From: Bradyrhizobium sp. CCBAU 53338
Lineage (GTDB): Bacteria > Pseudomonadota > Alphaproteobacteria > Rhizobiales > Xanthobacteraceae
Reading direction: 5' to 3'
DNA: 64,000 bases
NCBI RefSeq assembly: GCF_015291665.1
Contig: NZ_CP030048.1
Coordinates: 5,518,001 to 5,582,000 of the forward strand
In this document: one piece after another, positions 54,948 to 63,844 of the stretch
Layout: every line of letters starts with the position of its first letter
Position numbering within the stretch: the first letter of the stretch is position 1
Translations under genes and position numbers: made by a program
Notes under the pieces: generated by a model
Databases searched by the model: none
Told to the model about the DNA's origin: nothing
Seen by the model: only the letters and a program-made list of their open reading frames with translations

Positions 54948-56138
54948 TCACGCCATCACCACTGGCGTCTCCTCCGCCAGCCCATACACGCGCTGCGCCT
55001 TGGAAAACCCCGCGATCGGAAAATCGCCGAGACTACGCCAGTCGTGCCCGCAGACCTTGGCAAAGCCCTCCGACACCACGACGGTCCGCCCCAGGCGACC
55101 GGCGATCTTCTCCAGCCGCGCGGCAAGATTGACGGCGGGACCGATGCAGGTGAAGTCGAGGCGATTGCCGCCACCGATATTACCGTAAAGTATGTTCCCG
55201 ACGTGCAGAGCGACGCCGAAGCGGAAACGCTCGACGACGTCGCCGACGGGGTGCGCCAGCGCATCGACGCTGGCGCGGGCTTCGCGCGCGGCTTCCAGCG
55301 TCCGCGCGCAGACATGGGAGGCGTCGCCGACATATTCGTCGATCGGGAACACCGCGAGCAGGCCGTCGCCCATGAATTTCAGGACCTCGCCGCCATGCCC
55401 CCTGATGGCGGTGACCTGACAGTCGAAATAGCGGTTCAGGATCTCGACCACGGTCTCGGCCGGCAGCCGGTCCGACAGCGCGGTGAAGCCGCGCAGATCC
55501 GAGAGCCAGATCGCGGCCTGCATGGTGTCGTTGTGGCCGCGGCGGATCTGGCCGCCGAGGATGCGCGCACCCGCGCGGTTGCCGACATAGGTGTCGAGCA
55601 GCATCTCGGCGGTGCGGCGCAGGCTGACGATCTCGCTGACACGCGCGAGCGGCGCCATGATCATCCTGATCGCTGCGATGTCGTCGTCGCTGAAGCCGCC
55701 GGGTCGCCGCGTGACCCAACTCGTCGCATGGATCGAGCCATCGAGAAACGGCATCGGCACCGCGATGTAGTCGGTCACCCCTTCGGCGCGCATGTCGTCG
55801 AGGAACGGAAACCGCTTGCTGTCGGGGTCGTTCATGCGGCCCCGCACCTCGATCCCCTGCTCGAACACGATGCGAAGCGGGCTCTGGGCGAATTCGGGGG
55901 TATCCAGGATATCGAAATCGACGGTGCCCATCTCGACCTTCTGGCCCTGCCGCCAGATGAAGTTGCGACCGAAGATTTCCGGATGCAGCGTGCGGATGAA
56001 GATCCCGAAGCGCCACAGCGGCAGGCCGGCATCGACCAGCTTCTCGCAGACAGCGGCGATCATGTCGGCCGAGGTCCCCGAGGTCTTCGCCCCGTCGATC
56101 AGCCAATTCAAGACACGCTGGAGCCCGGACCTGTCCAT
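54948..56138 (-). CDS. GAF-domain adenylate/guanylate cyclase-like protein
   Basis: 396 aa. An N-terminal GAF-like sensor (~1-180) precedes a class III cyclase (~205-396) with metal Asp in 'SDLRGFT', Lys in 'EVLKFMGDGLLAVF' and the second metal Asp there. The usual 'GD-VN' is 'FTCIGPAVNLAARLE', so the second substrate-selecting Asp is replaced by Pro. This is common in rhizobial cyclases, but adenine specificity is uncertain. Product may be cAMP. Convergent context with GNAT. Confidence 0.86.
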   Translation of the reverse strand: MDRSGLQRVLNWLIDGAKTSGTSADMIAAVCEKLVDAGLPLWRFGIFIRTLHPEIFGRNFIWRQGQKVEMGTVDFDILDTPEFAQSPLRIVFEQGIEVRGRMNDPDSKRFPFLDDMRAEGVTDYIAVPMPFLDGSIHATSWVTRRPGGFSDDDIAAIRMIMAPLARVSEIVSLRRTAEMLLDTYVGNRAGARILGGQIRRGHNDTMQAAIWLSDLRGFTALSDRLPAETVVEILNRYFDCQVTAIRGHGGEVLKFMGDGLLAVFPIDEYVGDASHVCARTLEAAREARASVDALAHPVGDVVERFRFGVALHVGNILYGNIGGGNRLDFTCIGPAVNLAARLEKIAGRLGRTVVVSEGFAKVCGHDWRSLGDFPIAGFSKAQRVYGLAEETPVVMA

Positions 56139-56216
56139 GCCCGCATTTGCGGACGAAGTGGTGGAATCGTCAAGCTGCGCGGTGGGCTATTACCGCGACA
56201 CGAGTGGCCGTCGACG

Positions 56217-57305
56217 CTAGCGCCCCACCTGCCCGCGGTCGCGCAGGAAGTGGTCGGCCAGCACGCAGGCCATCATGGCTTCGCCGACCGGGACGGCGCG
56301 GATGCCGACGCAGGGGTCGTGGCGGCCCTTGGTGAAGATCTCGGTATCAGTGCCCTTGCGATCGACGGTGAGGCGCGGCTGCAGGATCGAGGAGGTCGGC
56401 TTCACCGCGAAACGCACCACGATCGGCTGTCCCGTGGAGATGCCGCCCAATACGCCGCCGGCGTGGTTGGACAGGAAGCGCGTGCCATCATTGCCGGTGC
56501 GCATCTCGTCGGCGTTCTCTTCGCCGGTGAGCTCGGCTGCGCCAAAGCCGGCACCGATCTCGACGCCCTTCACGGCGTTGATGGTCATCATCGCGCCCGC
56601 GAGATCGGAATCGAGCTTGGCGTAGATCGGCGCGCCAAGTCCTGCCGGCACGCCCTCGGCGACGATCTCGAGCACCGCGCCGATCGAGGAGCCGCTCTTG
56701 CGGATGCCGTCGAGATAGGTCTCGAAGAACGCTGCCTTGTCCTTGTCGGGACAGAAGAACGGGTTCTTGGCGATCTCGTCCCAGTCCCACTTCTCGCGGT
56801 CGATCTTGTGCGGGCCGATCTGCACGAGCGCGCCGCGGACCTTCACATCCGGCAGCACCTTTCGCGCGATCGCACCGGCGGCGACGCGCGTCGCAGTCTC
56901 TCGCGCCGAGGAACGGCCGCCGCCGCGATAGTCGCGCAGGCCGTACTTGGCTTCATAGGTGAAGTCGGCATGACCGGGGCGAAACTTGTCCTTGATCTCC
57001 GAATAGTCCTTGGAGCGCTGGTCGGTGTTCTCGATCAGGAGCCCGATCGGCGTGCCCGTCGTCACCTGCACGCCGGTCTCGGGATGCGCCATGACGCCGG
57101 AGAGGATCTTCACCTGGTCCGGCTCCTGGCGCTGGGTGGTGAAGCGCGACTGACCCGGCCGGCGGCGATCGAGATCCTGCTGGATGTCCGCCTCGATGAG
57201 CGGGATCATCGGCGGGCAGCCGTCCACCACGCAGCCGATCGCCACCCCATGGCTCTCGCCAAAGGTGGTGACGCGGAACATGTGGCCGAAGGTGTTGAAG
57301 GACAT
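56217..57305 (-). CDS. aroC: Chorismate synthase
   Basis: 362 aa, standard length. '[27 protein letters not shown]' and '[18 protein letters not shown]' and '[17 protein letters not shown]' are signature regions. It makes chorismate from 5-enolpyruvylshikimate-3-phosphate using reduced FMN, the last shared step to aromatic amino acids. GAGAAG precedes the ATG. The order aroC-phosphatase-fabI is typical of this group. Confidence 0.97.
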   Translation of the reverse strand: MSFNTFGHMFRVTTFGESHGVAIGCVVDGCPPMIPLIEADIQQDLDRRRPGQSRFTTQRQEPDQVKILSGVMAHPETGVQVTTGTPIGLLIENTDQRSKDYSEIKDKFRPGHADFTYEAKYGLRDYRGGGRSSARETATRVAAGAIARKVLPDVKVRGALVQIGPHKIDREKWDWDEIAKNPFFCPDKDKAAFFETYLDGIRKSGSSIGAVLEIVAEGVPAGLGAPIYAKLDSDLAGAMMTINAVKGVEIGAGFGAAELTGEENADEMRTGNDGTRFLSNHAGGVLGGISTGQPIVVRFAVKPTSSILQPRLTVDRKGTDTEIFTKGRHDPCVGIRAVPVGEAMMACVLADHFLRDRGQVGR

Positions 57306-57398
57306 TGCTTCTCGCTGGCTCGGTTCCGGCGTGTGGTAACGCGCGAGGGGCCGGGGGTCAAACCCGATAGGCAGGCCCTGGACCGACCGCGCCGAGGC

Positions 57399-57992
57399 TC
57401 AACTATACTTCTCCAGCCCGCCGCCGCGAAACACGTAGACGGCGCCCTGCTCGATATAGAGCTCCGCGGCGCTGGCCGGCGTCTCCAGGCCGAGCGAGAC
57501 CATCAGGGCCCGGCAGGTGCCGCCATGGGCGACCGCAACCGTGTCGGTCCGCAGTTCGTCGTACCAGGCGCGAACGCGGACCTGGACGTCGGCATAGGTC
57601 TCGGCGTCCGCGGGTCCCACGGTCCATTTGTCGGCGAGGCGCCTCGCGTAGATCTCGGGATCTCTCGCCTCGCTTTCGGCCAGTGTCAGCCCTTCCCAGA
57701 CGCCGTAGCCGATTTCGCGCAGGCGATCGTCCAGCGCATAGTCCGTCACAGGCAGTTCGAGCTTGGCGCGCGCGAGTTCCATGGTCTGGCGCGCACGGCC
57801 GAGCGGGCTCGACACATAGGGCAGCGCCGCCTTGTCGCGGCCGTCACGCCCGAGGAGGTCAGCCAGAATGCCGCCGGCCTGCACGGCCTGGTCGCGGCCG
57901 CGCGCATTCAATGGAATGTCCCTGGTGCCCTGGAGCCGTCCGAGCGCATTCCACTCGGTCTCGCCGTGGCGAAGATAATAGATCGTGGGCAC
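57399..57992 (-). CDS. Histidine phosphatase family protein (phosphoglycerate mutase-like)
   Basis: 197 aa, starts at GTG. The phospho-His motif is 'YYLRHGETEW', with 'SSPLGRARQTM' and a late 'VAHGGTCRAL'. It hydrolyses a phosphomonoester; not a proven glycolytic mutase. It lies between fabI and aroC on the same strand, with a 18-base gap to fabI. Confidence 0.92.
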   Translation of the reverse strand: MPTIYYLRHGETEWNALGRLQGTRDIPLNARGRDQAVQAGGILADLLGRDGRDKAALPYVSSPLGRARQTMELARAKLELPVTDYALDDRLREIGYGVWEGLTLAESEARDPEIYARRLADKWTVGPADAETYADVQVRVRAWYDELRTDTVAVAHGGTCRALMVSLGLETPASAAELYIEQGAVYVFRGGGLEKYS

Positions 57993-58010
57993 GGGTATTC
58001 CAGGTGGTGG

Positions 58011-58832
58011 TTAGTCCTTGCCGCCGAGCGAGACGTCGGGCGCGTCGGGCCGTTTCATGCCGAGCACGTGGTAGCCGGCATCGACGTGATGCACCTCGCC
58101 GGTAACGCCGCGCGCGAGATCGGAGAGGAAATACAGCGCGCTGTCGCCGACCTCCTCGATCGTCACGTTACGCCGCAGCGGCGCGTTGAGCTCGTTGTAT
58201 TTCAGCAGCAGCCGTGAATCGGCGATGCCGGCGAACGCCAGCGTCTTGATCGGTCCCGCCGAGATCGCGTTGACGCGGATCGCCTTCTCGCCGAGATCGG
58301 CGGCGAGATAGCGCACGCTCGCCTCCAGCGCGGCCTTGGCGACGCCCATGACGTTGTAGTTCGGCATCCACTTCTCGGAGCCATAATAGCTCAGCGTGAC
58401 GATCGAACCGCCGTCGGTCATCAGCTTCTCGGCGCGCTGCGCGATCGCGGTCAGCGAGTAGCAGGAGATCAGCATCGACTTGGAGAAATTGTCCGCGGTG
58501 GTGTCGACGTAGCGGCCCTCGAGCTGATCCTTGTCGGCAAACGCGATCGCGTGCACGACGAAATCGATCTTGCCCCACTTCTCCTTCAGCACGTCGAACA
58601 CGGCGTCGATGGTCGCGGCATCGGTGACGTCGCAATGGCCGAGCATGAGTGCGCCGAGTTCGGCGGCGAGCGGCTCGACCCGCTTCTTCAGCGCATCGCC
58701 CTGGTAGGTGAGTGCGATCTCGGCGCCGGCCGCCTGGCACGCCTTGGCGATGCCCCAGGCGATCGAGCGGTTGTTGGCAACGCCGAGGATGACCCCGCGC
58801 TTACCCTGCATCAGACCTGAATTCTGCGCCAT
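58011..58832 (-). CDS. fabI: Enoyl-[acyl-carrier-protein] reductase (NADH) FabI
   Basis: 273 aa. 'GVANNRSIAWGIA' nucleotide site, 'HAIAFADK', and the Tyr-x6-Lys 'YNVMGVAK' with 'YYGSEK' upstream. The last reductive step of fatty-acid elongation; cytoplasmic. It diverges from the ECF sigma gene. The C-terminal 'GMKRPDAPDV' resembles rhizobial FabI. Confidence 0.95.
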   Translation of the reverse strand: MAQNSGLMQGKRGVILGVANNRSIAWGIAKACQAAGAEIALTYQGDALKKRVEPLAAELGALMLGHCDVTDAATIDAVFDVLKEKWGKIDFVVHAIAFADKDQLEGRYVDTTADNFSKSMLISCYSLTAIAQRAEKLMTDGGSIVTLSYYGSEKWMPNYNVMGVAKAALEASVRYLAADLGEKAIRVNAISAGPIKTLAFAGIADSRLLLKYNELNAPLRRNVTIEEVGDSALYFLSDLARGVTGEVHHVDAGYHVLGMKRPDAPDVSLGGKD

Positions 58833-59004
58833 TTCTTCACGTCCCGTCGAACTGGATCAAGGTCTGGAGGTACACCAGCCCTCCCCTGCGGTACAGTCCT
58901 AATCCGCGGCGTTAACGCTGTTTCCAGCGCCGGAATAGCCGTTCCATTCGGGTGTTATGATTGCTAGAGGCGCTCGCGCCGAACAGCAGGACGTCAAAGA
59001 CGGC

Positions 59005-59493
59005 ATGAGTGCGTTTCGCCAGAGCGTAGAAGCCATGATCCCGGCGTTGCGCCGCTACGCCCGCGCGCTGACGCGCGATGCGGATGCGGCCGACGATCTG
59101 GTGCAGGACACGCTGGTGCGTGCGTTGCGTTCGGAGCGATTGTTTCTCGGAGGCGACGTCAGGAGCTGGCTCTACACGATCCTGACCAACCTCAACAAGA
59201 ACCGGCGGCGCTCGCTGGCGAGGCGGCCGCAATTCATGCAACTGACGGAGAACAACCCGGATGCCAGCGGGACGGAGGCCGAAGGACGCGACATCGAGCG
59301 GGCGCTCTCGACGCTGGTCGAGGAGCAACGCTCGGTGCTGCTGCTGGTGATGTTGGAGGGCATGAGCTACCGCGAGGTCGCCGACATCCAGGGCGTGCCG
59401 ATCGGTACCGTGATGTCCCGCCTGGCGCGCGCCCGCGCGCACGTCAAGGCGTCGCTGGAGGGTGAGCGCCCGGCGCTCAGGCGGGTGAAATGA
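59005..59493 (+). CDS. ECF-type RNA polymerase sigma factor
   Basis: 162 aa. Region 2 is seen in 'DADAADDLVQDTLVRAL' and 'SWLYTILTNLNKNRRR', and region 4 in 'LLLVMLEGMSYREVADIQGVPIGTVMSRLARARAH'. An upstream in-frame ATG (58957) is possible; neither start has a strong ribosome site. The next gene encodes its presumed anti-sigma. The trigger and promoter target are unknown. Confidence 0.88.
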   Translation: MSAFRQSVEAMIPALRRYARALTRDADAADDLVQDTLVRALRSERLFLGGDVRSWLYTILTNLNKNRRRSLARRPQFMQLTENNPDASGTEAEGRDIERALSTLVEEQRSVLLLVMLEGMSYREVADIQGVPIGTVMSRLARARAHVKASLEGERPALRRVK

Positions 59494-59599
59494 TGGCAGG
59501 ATCGATGCATCGCGCGTGCCGCGCCCCCTGCATGGAGAGAGAAGCAGCGCAATTGAACCGCGTCAGATATTTTGGGCCGCAGAGCCAGAGACGACCGAT

Positions 59600-60373
59600 A
59601 TGAACGACCGCAATATTCCCGTGACCGAAGACGAACTGCACGCCTTTGTCGACGGCGAGCTGCCGCCCGAGCGCCGCGCCGACGTCGAGGCCTGGCTTGC
59701 CGCCCACCCCGACGATGCCGAGCGGGTGCACTCCTGGCGCGCCATGGCCAAGATGCTGCATGCCCGTTACGACAGCATCGCCCAGGAGCCGGTGCCGGCC
59801 CGGCTGGAGCTCGAACGGCTGGAGCGCCGTCCGCGGCAATGGCTCTACGGGGCGGTGGCGGCCACCTTGGTTGCCTTCGTCGCCGGCGGCGCGGCCGGCT
59901 GGGTCGCGCATGGCGCCGCCAATGCGCCCTCGACCTTCCAGAGCTTTACGGCGGACGCGCTCGAAGCCCATCACCTCTATGTCGTCGAGGTCCGCCACCC
60001 CGTCGAGGTCGGCGGCAACGAGCGCGACCACCTCCAGGCCTGGCTGACCCGGCGGTGCGGCTGGACCGTGTTCGCGCCAAATCTCGAGCCGAGCGGGCTG
60101 AAGCTGGTCGGCGGCCGTCTGTTGCCGGGGCCGAACGGACCGGCGTCCTTCCTGATGTATGAGGGAGCCTCGGGCGAGCGCTACACGATCTACACCGCCA
60201 AGACCGAGACCGGCGCAACGCAGATGCGATACGCCAGGGCGGACAAGGATGGAGCGCTGTTCTGGGCCGAACGCGGCGTTGGCTACGTCGTCAGCGGCGG
60301 CGGCGCCGACCGCGATCGCCTGACCAAGGTGGCGCAAGCGGTGTACGACCAAGCCGAGAAAAGCGGCAGTTAG
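59600..60373 (+). CDS. Transmembrane anti-sigma factor
   Basis: 257 aa. N-terminal sigma-binding region ('VTEDELHAFVDGELPPERRADVEAWLAAHPDD'), one membrane helix (~80-105), and a periplasmic sensor domain. It lacks the zinc-binding H-x3-C-x2-C anti-sigma motif. It is 106 bases after the sigma gene and likely co-transcribed. ATG 59600 excludes an upstream frame beginning in the gap. It presumably holds the ECF sigma inactive until an envelope signal. Confidence 0.85.
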   Translation: MNDRNIPVTEDELHAFVDGELPPERRADVEAWLAAHPDDAERVHSWRAMAKMLHARYDSIAQEPVPARLELERLERRPRQWLYGAVAATLVAFVAGGAAGWVAHGAANAPSTFQSFTADALEAHHLYVVEVRHPVEVGGNERDHLQAWLTRRCGWTVFAPNLEPSGLKLVGGRLLPGPNGPASFLMYEGASGERYTIYTAKTETGATQMRYARADKDGALFWAERGVGYVVSGGGADRDRLTKVAQAVYDQAEKSGS

Positions 60374-60500
60374 ACAACCGTGAAAACGGCGTGCCTCGAT
60401 TCCGTCATTGAAAATTTGGAATCAGGACATGTGTGCGTCTCATTATCGCACCGGGTGTTCACGCGATTATGAGTGGCGTTCGATCCGCCGATCGACGCGG

Positions 60501-60560
60501 GCGGCCTCGATTGGGGTTTTTGGTACCGCGCTGGTCCCCCTCTCGAGGCCGCACCTTTTT
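60501..60560 (+). terminator. Hairpin with T-run (terminator or small RNA 3' end)
   Basis: GCGGCCTCGA (60501-60510) pairs perfectly with TCGAGGCCGC (60543-60552). Inside, GGGG (60513-60516) pairs with CCCC (60536-60539), and the stem is followed by ACC and five T. This fits an intrinsic terminator on the plus strand, ~130 bases after the anti-sigma stop, or the end of a small RNA. Confidence 0.55.
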
Positions 60561-60586
60561 GTCGGCTGCCCCGCCGGACAGCCGAC
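60561..60586. repeat. Second stem, adjacent to terminator-like hairpin
   Basis: GTCGGCTG (60561-60568) and CAGCCGAC (60579-60586) form a perfect 8-bp stem with a 10-base loop. On the minus strand it is followed by A-rich sequence, not T, so it would not terminate a minus-strand transcript. Confidence 0.5.
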
Positions 60587-60699
60587 ACGTCGGCCATACG
60601 AGCCGAGAAGCGCTACCACGCTTCCCGTGTATGATGGGCATCATCCGTTCGGAGATGCGTTAGGCCTTTAGGAGAACCCCTTCAGTTCCGATCTCTCGC

Positions 60700-60801
60700 T
60701 AAAGCGCGATGGCTCGCGCTTTAGCTCATTGTTTGCGCATGATCTTCTCGGAAAGCCGCTACACACTTCGCGCTAACGCGGCCCTCCGGGTCCGGATCAT
60801 G
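60700..60801. repeat. Dispersed palindromic intergenic repeat
   Basis: Inner palindrome TAAAGCGCGA (60700-60709) / TCGCGCTTTA (60714-60723), then CATGATC (60738-60744) and GATCATG (60795-60801). The 'GCGCATGATC ... CCGGATCATG' type is common in Bradyrhizobium intergenic DNA. It lies 2 bases before the dnaJ-like stop. Confidence 0.7.
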
Positions 60802-60803
60802 TG

Positions 60804-61766
60804 TCAGCCAAGCCCGCTACGTGGATTGTAGGGGTGTTGGTCCCGCCACTTTTCCATCAATGCTTCAAGCTCGGCGTCGTTCCCGTCCGGTAGCATAATC
60901 CTGACGGTGACGAAGAGATCCCCGGTTCCGCCAGATTTCGGCAAGCCCTTACCTTTGAGGCGGAAGGTGCGGCCGCTGGAGGTGTTTTTCGGGACCGACA
61001 GTTCCACGGCATTGCCGAGCGTTGGCACACGAACCTTGCCGCCGAGAACAGCTTCGTAAAGCGTGACCGGCAGGTCGATCCGCAGATCCGCGCCATCGAT
61101 CTTGAAGAACGGATGGGCCGCGATGTTGATGGTGATCAGGAGGTCGCCGGGCGGGTGACCCTGCGCGGTCTCGCCCTGCCCCCGCAGCCGGATCTGCTGA
61201 CCTTCGATGACACCGGCCGGAATCTTGACGTTGAGTTCCTTGCCGTTCGGCAGCCGAACGCGCTTCTCGCCGCCCTTGACCGATTCTTCCAGCGAGACGG
61301 ACATTGCGACGTTGACGTCGAGATCTAGTCCGATCCCGCCGGTGTCGAATTCGAACTGGGCACCGCCGCCGGCCCCGGGCCGCGCACCGCGCATCCCGCC
61401 GCCGAACATGCTGTTCAGGATGTCCTCGAACGCACCCGCGCCCTGGCCAGGACCCGCGCCGCTGCGGAAGCTGTAGCTCTCGAACCCGCCGGGACCGGCG
61501 CGACCCCGCGGCCCGCCACCGCCAGGAAAGCCCTGGAAGCGCGGCTTGCCCTCGGCGTCGATCTCGCCGCGGTCGAACTGCTTGCGCTTGTCCTCGTCGC
61601 CGATGATCTCGTTGGCCGAATTGATCTCGGAGAAGCGCTCGGCGGCCTTGGGATCATCCTTGTTGCTGTCGGGATGATGCTTCTTGGCCAGCTTGCGATA
61701 GGCGCTCTTGATCGCCGCAGCGCTCGCGCTCCGCGGCACCCCCAAGACCTCATAGGGGTCGCGCAT
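60804..61766 (-). CDS. DnaJ/CbpA-like cochaperone
   Basis: 320 aa. J domain (~1-66) with 'HPD' in '[11 protein letters not shown]', a Gly-rich linker (~80-150), and a C-terminal substrate-binding part ('[19 protein letters not shown]'). There is no zinc-finger CxxCxGxG, so it is CbpA-like, not DnaJ. It helps DnaK. GAGGAG lies upstream of the ATG. Confidence 0.92.
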   Translation of the reverse strand: MRDPYEVLGVPRSASAAAIKSAYRKLAKKHHPDSNKDDPKAAERFSEINSANEIIGDEDKRKQFDRGEIDAEGKPRFQGFPGGGGPRGRAGPGGFESYSFRSGAGPGQGAGAFEDILNSMFGGGMRGARPGAGGGAQFEFDTGGIGLDLDVNVAMSVSLEESVKGGEKRVRLPNGKELNVKIPAGVIEGQQIRLRGQGETAQGHPPGDLLITINIAAHPFFKIDGADLRIDLPVTLYEAVLGGKVRVPTLGNAVELSVPKNTSSGRTFRLKGKGLPKSGGTGDLFVTVRIMLPDGNDAELEALMEKWRDQHPYNPRSGLG

Positions 61767-61877
61767 CCGTCACGTCTCCTCTTGGGAAATCGAAATGTCG
61801 AAAGGGCTAGCCCGCCCCACCTGAACCTCATGTGGGGAGCGAGTGGCATTTTTGCAACTAGTCTGCTGAGCTGATTC

Positions 61878-62306
61878 CTAGCTCCGCCACGGCTTTAGCG
61901 TATGAATCTCCCAACGGCCACGGCTGCTTTGGCAGCCGGCCCCCTGGAGCCAGCTTTCGGTCGTCCCGTTGACATAGCTCGCCAGGAAGTCGCGGCACTT
62001 GCGACCATCCTCGGCGGCGTAGGATTGCGCGATCGGCGTCACCGAACCGCGCGCGCCGGTTTCCGGGTTCTCCCAGTGCTGGCTGGCATCCTTGTCGCCC
62101 ATGCTCAGCACGTCGGAGGCGGCGTTGCGGGCGAAGGCGAGATCGGTCTCGGTCGGCCGGGCGCCCTTCACCGGCTGCGCGATCGAACCGGTGAGGTCGC
62201 TGTCGTCGGCCTTGGCATAGGCGTTCGCGTCCGTGCGGGACATGCTGCAGCCGCCGGCACTGACCCCGATCAGAATCATCGTCACGGCGAAGCTGGATGA
62301 CCGCAT
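61878..62306 (-). CDS. Surface-antigen-like lipoprotein (RT0821/Lpp0805 type)
   Basis: 142 aa. A signal ending 'VSAGGC' with a lipobox-like Cys (~20). The rest has '[22 protein letters not shown]' typical of small exported RT0821/Lpp0805-like proteins. Probably anchored to the outer membrane. ATG 62306 excludes an upstream extension. It diverges from pdxH; the two starts are ~92 bases apart. Confidence 0.75.
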   Translation of the reverse strand: MRSSSFAVTMILIGVSAGGCSMSRTDANAYAKADDSDLTGSIAQPVKGARPTETDLAFARNAASDVLSMGDKDASQHWENPETGARGSVTPIAQSYAAEDGRKCRDFLASYVNGTTESWLQGAGCQSSRGRWEIHTLKPWRS

Positions 62307-62398
62307 CGCCGATAGGCCAACGCGTCCCCATGCCCTATATAGGGCGAGAGCAGACAACAGCGCGCTTTGGGCCGCGGGACGCAATTCGGACTCCAGAC

Positions 62399-63040
62399 AT
62401 GACCGACACGACCTCGATGAAACACCAGACACCCTTAACATCCGGTGATTTCACCGCCGCCGACGAGCCGTTTGCGCTGTTCGAGGCCTGGTTGAACGAA
62501 GCGATCAAGAGCGAGCCGAACGATCCGAACGCCATGGCGCTCGCGACCGTCGATCCGGACGGCCTGCCTGACGTGCGTATGGTCCTGATGAAAGGCTTCG
62601 ATACCGGAGGTTTCGTCTTCTACAGCCACATCGCGAGCCAAAAGGGCCGCGAACTTGCCGCAAATCCTAAGGCCGCCTTACTTTTTCACTGGAAGTCGCT
62701 GCGCCGTCAGGTCCGCATCCGCGGCAACGTGACGCCGGTGACCGATGCCGAGGCCGACGCCTATTTCGCGACGCGGCCGAAGCAGGCGCAGATCGGCGCC
62801 TGGGCCAGCAAGCAGTCGCAGGAGCTGGAGAGCCGCTTCGCCTTCGAGCAGGCCATCGCCAAGGTCGCGGCCAAATACGTCATCGGCGAAGTGCCGCGGC
62901 CGCCGGGCTGGAGCGGCTGGCGTATCACACCTGTTCGCATCGAGTTCTGGCACGACCGCCCATTCCGTCTGCACGATCGCATCGAATTTCGTCGTGACGC
63001 AGCCGGCCAGCCGTGGTCCAAGACGCGGATGTATCCCTAG
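62399..63040 (+). CDS. pdxH: Pyridoxamine 5'-phosphate oxidase
   Basis: 213 aa, usual length. FMN and substrate sites are seen in '[18 protein letters not shown]', '[30 protein letters not shown]' and the C-terminal '[17 protein letters not shown]' / 'RMYP'. It oxidises pyridoxine/pyridoxamine phosphate to pyridoxal phosphate. ATG 62399 is the standard start; the frame extends upstream without support. Confidence 0.95.
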   Translation: MTDTTSMKHQTPLTSGDFTAADEPFALFEAWLNEAIKSEPNDPNAMALATVDPDGLPDVRMVLMKGFDTGGFVFYSHIASQKGRELAANPKAALLFHWKSLRRQVRIRGNVTPVTDAEADAYFATRPKQAQIGAWASKQSQELESRFAFEQAIAKVAAKYVIGEVPRPPGWSGWRITPVRIEFWHDRPFRLHDRIEFRRDAAGQPWSKTRMYP

Positions 63041-63073
63041 AGCCTTCTCTCGATCTTTGGGCCGACCTGAAAG

Positions 63074-63832
63074 ATGTCCATGCCGCATTCGTCCAATGCG
63101 CCGCGCCGCACGCTGCTCCTGACCGGAGCGAGCCGCGGCATCGGCCACGCCACCGTGATCCGCTTCTCGTCCGCGGGCTGGCGCGTCATCACCTGCTCGC
63201 GGCATCCCTTCCCCGAGGATTGCCCGTGGGATGCAGGCCCTGAGGATCACATCCAGGTCGACCTCGGCGATCCCGAGGACACCGCACGCGCGATCAACGA
63301 GATCCGCAACCGGCTCGAAGGCGGCACGCTGCATGCGCTCGTCAACAACGCCGCGATCTCGCCGAAGGGCCCGGGCGGCTCCCGGCTCGGCTCGGTCGAC
63401 ACCGACCTCGACACATGGACCCACGTCTTCCATGTCAACTTCTTCGCGCCGATCATGATCGCGCGCGGATTGATCGAGGAGTTGAAGGCGGCCAAGGGCT
63501 CGGTCGTGAACGTCACCTCGATCGCGGGCTCGCGCGTCCATCCGTTCGCGGGCGCCGCCTACGCTACCTCGAAGGCGGCGCTTGCCGCGCTGACGCGTGA
63601 GATGGCCTCGGACTTCGGCCGCGTCGGCGTGCGCGTCAACGCGATCGCGCCGGGCGAGATCGACACATCGATCCTGTCGCCGGGCACCGAGAAGATCGTC
63701 GAGCAGCAGATCCCGATGCATCGCCTCGGCACACCCGACGAGGTCGCCAAGATCATCTACGTGCTGTGCACGGACACCAGTTCTTACGTCAACGGCGCCG
63801 AGATCCACATCAACGGCGGCCAGCACGTCTAG
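63074..63832 (+). CDS. SDR family oxidoreductase
   Basis: 252 aa. 'LLTGASRGIGHATV', 'VNNAAIS', Ser in 'VTSIAGSRVHP', Tyr/Lys in 'YATSKAAL'. A 33-base gap follows pdxH on the same strand. Substrate unknown; the C-terminal 'YVNGAEIHINGGQHV' is standard. Confidence 0.9.
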   Translation: MSMPHSSNAPRRTLLLTGASRGIGHATVIRFSSAGWRVITCSRHPFPEDCPWDAGPEDHIQVDLGDPEDTARAINEIRNRLEGGTLHALVNNAAISPKGPGGSRLGSVDTDLDTWTHVFHVNFFAPIMIARGLIEELKAAKGSVVNVTSIAGSRVHPFAGAAYATSKAALAALTREMASDFGRVGVRVNAIAPGEIDTSILSPGTEKIVEQQIPMHRLGTPDEVAKIIYVLCTDTSSYVNGAEIHINGGQHV

Positions 63833-63844
63833 GTCAGGTGACGC

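Larger units (their letters stand above)
60374..60803. other. 430-base gap with hairpins and dispersed repeat
   Basis: No gene is supported; the short frames lack ribosome sites and family signal. It holds a hairpin with T-run (60501-60560), an adjacent 8-bp stem (60561-60586) and a common Bradyrhizobium-type repeat (60700-60801) right before the dnaJ-like stop. An unannotated RNA is possible. Confidence 0.4.

Noticed and set aside
54795..58217. 1140-aa plus-strand open frame
   Set aside because: It runs antisense across fabI-side phosphatase, aroC and the GAF cyclase, has shadow-like composition (Asp/Arg/His/Ala-rich) and no domain.
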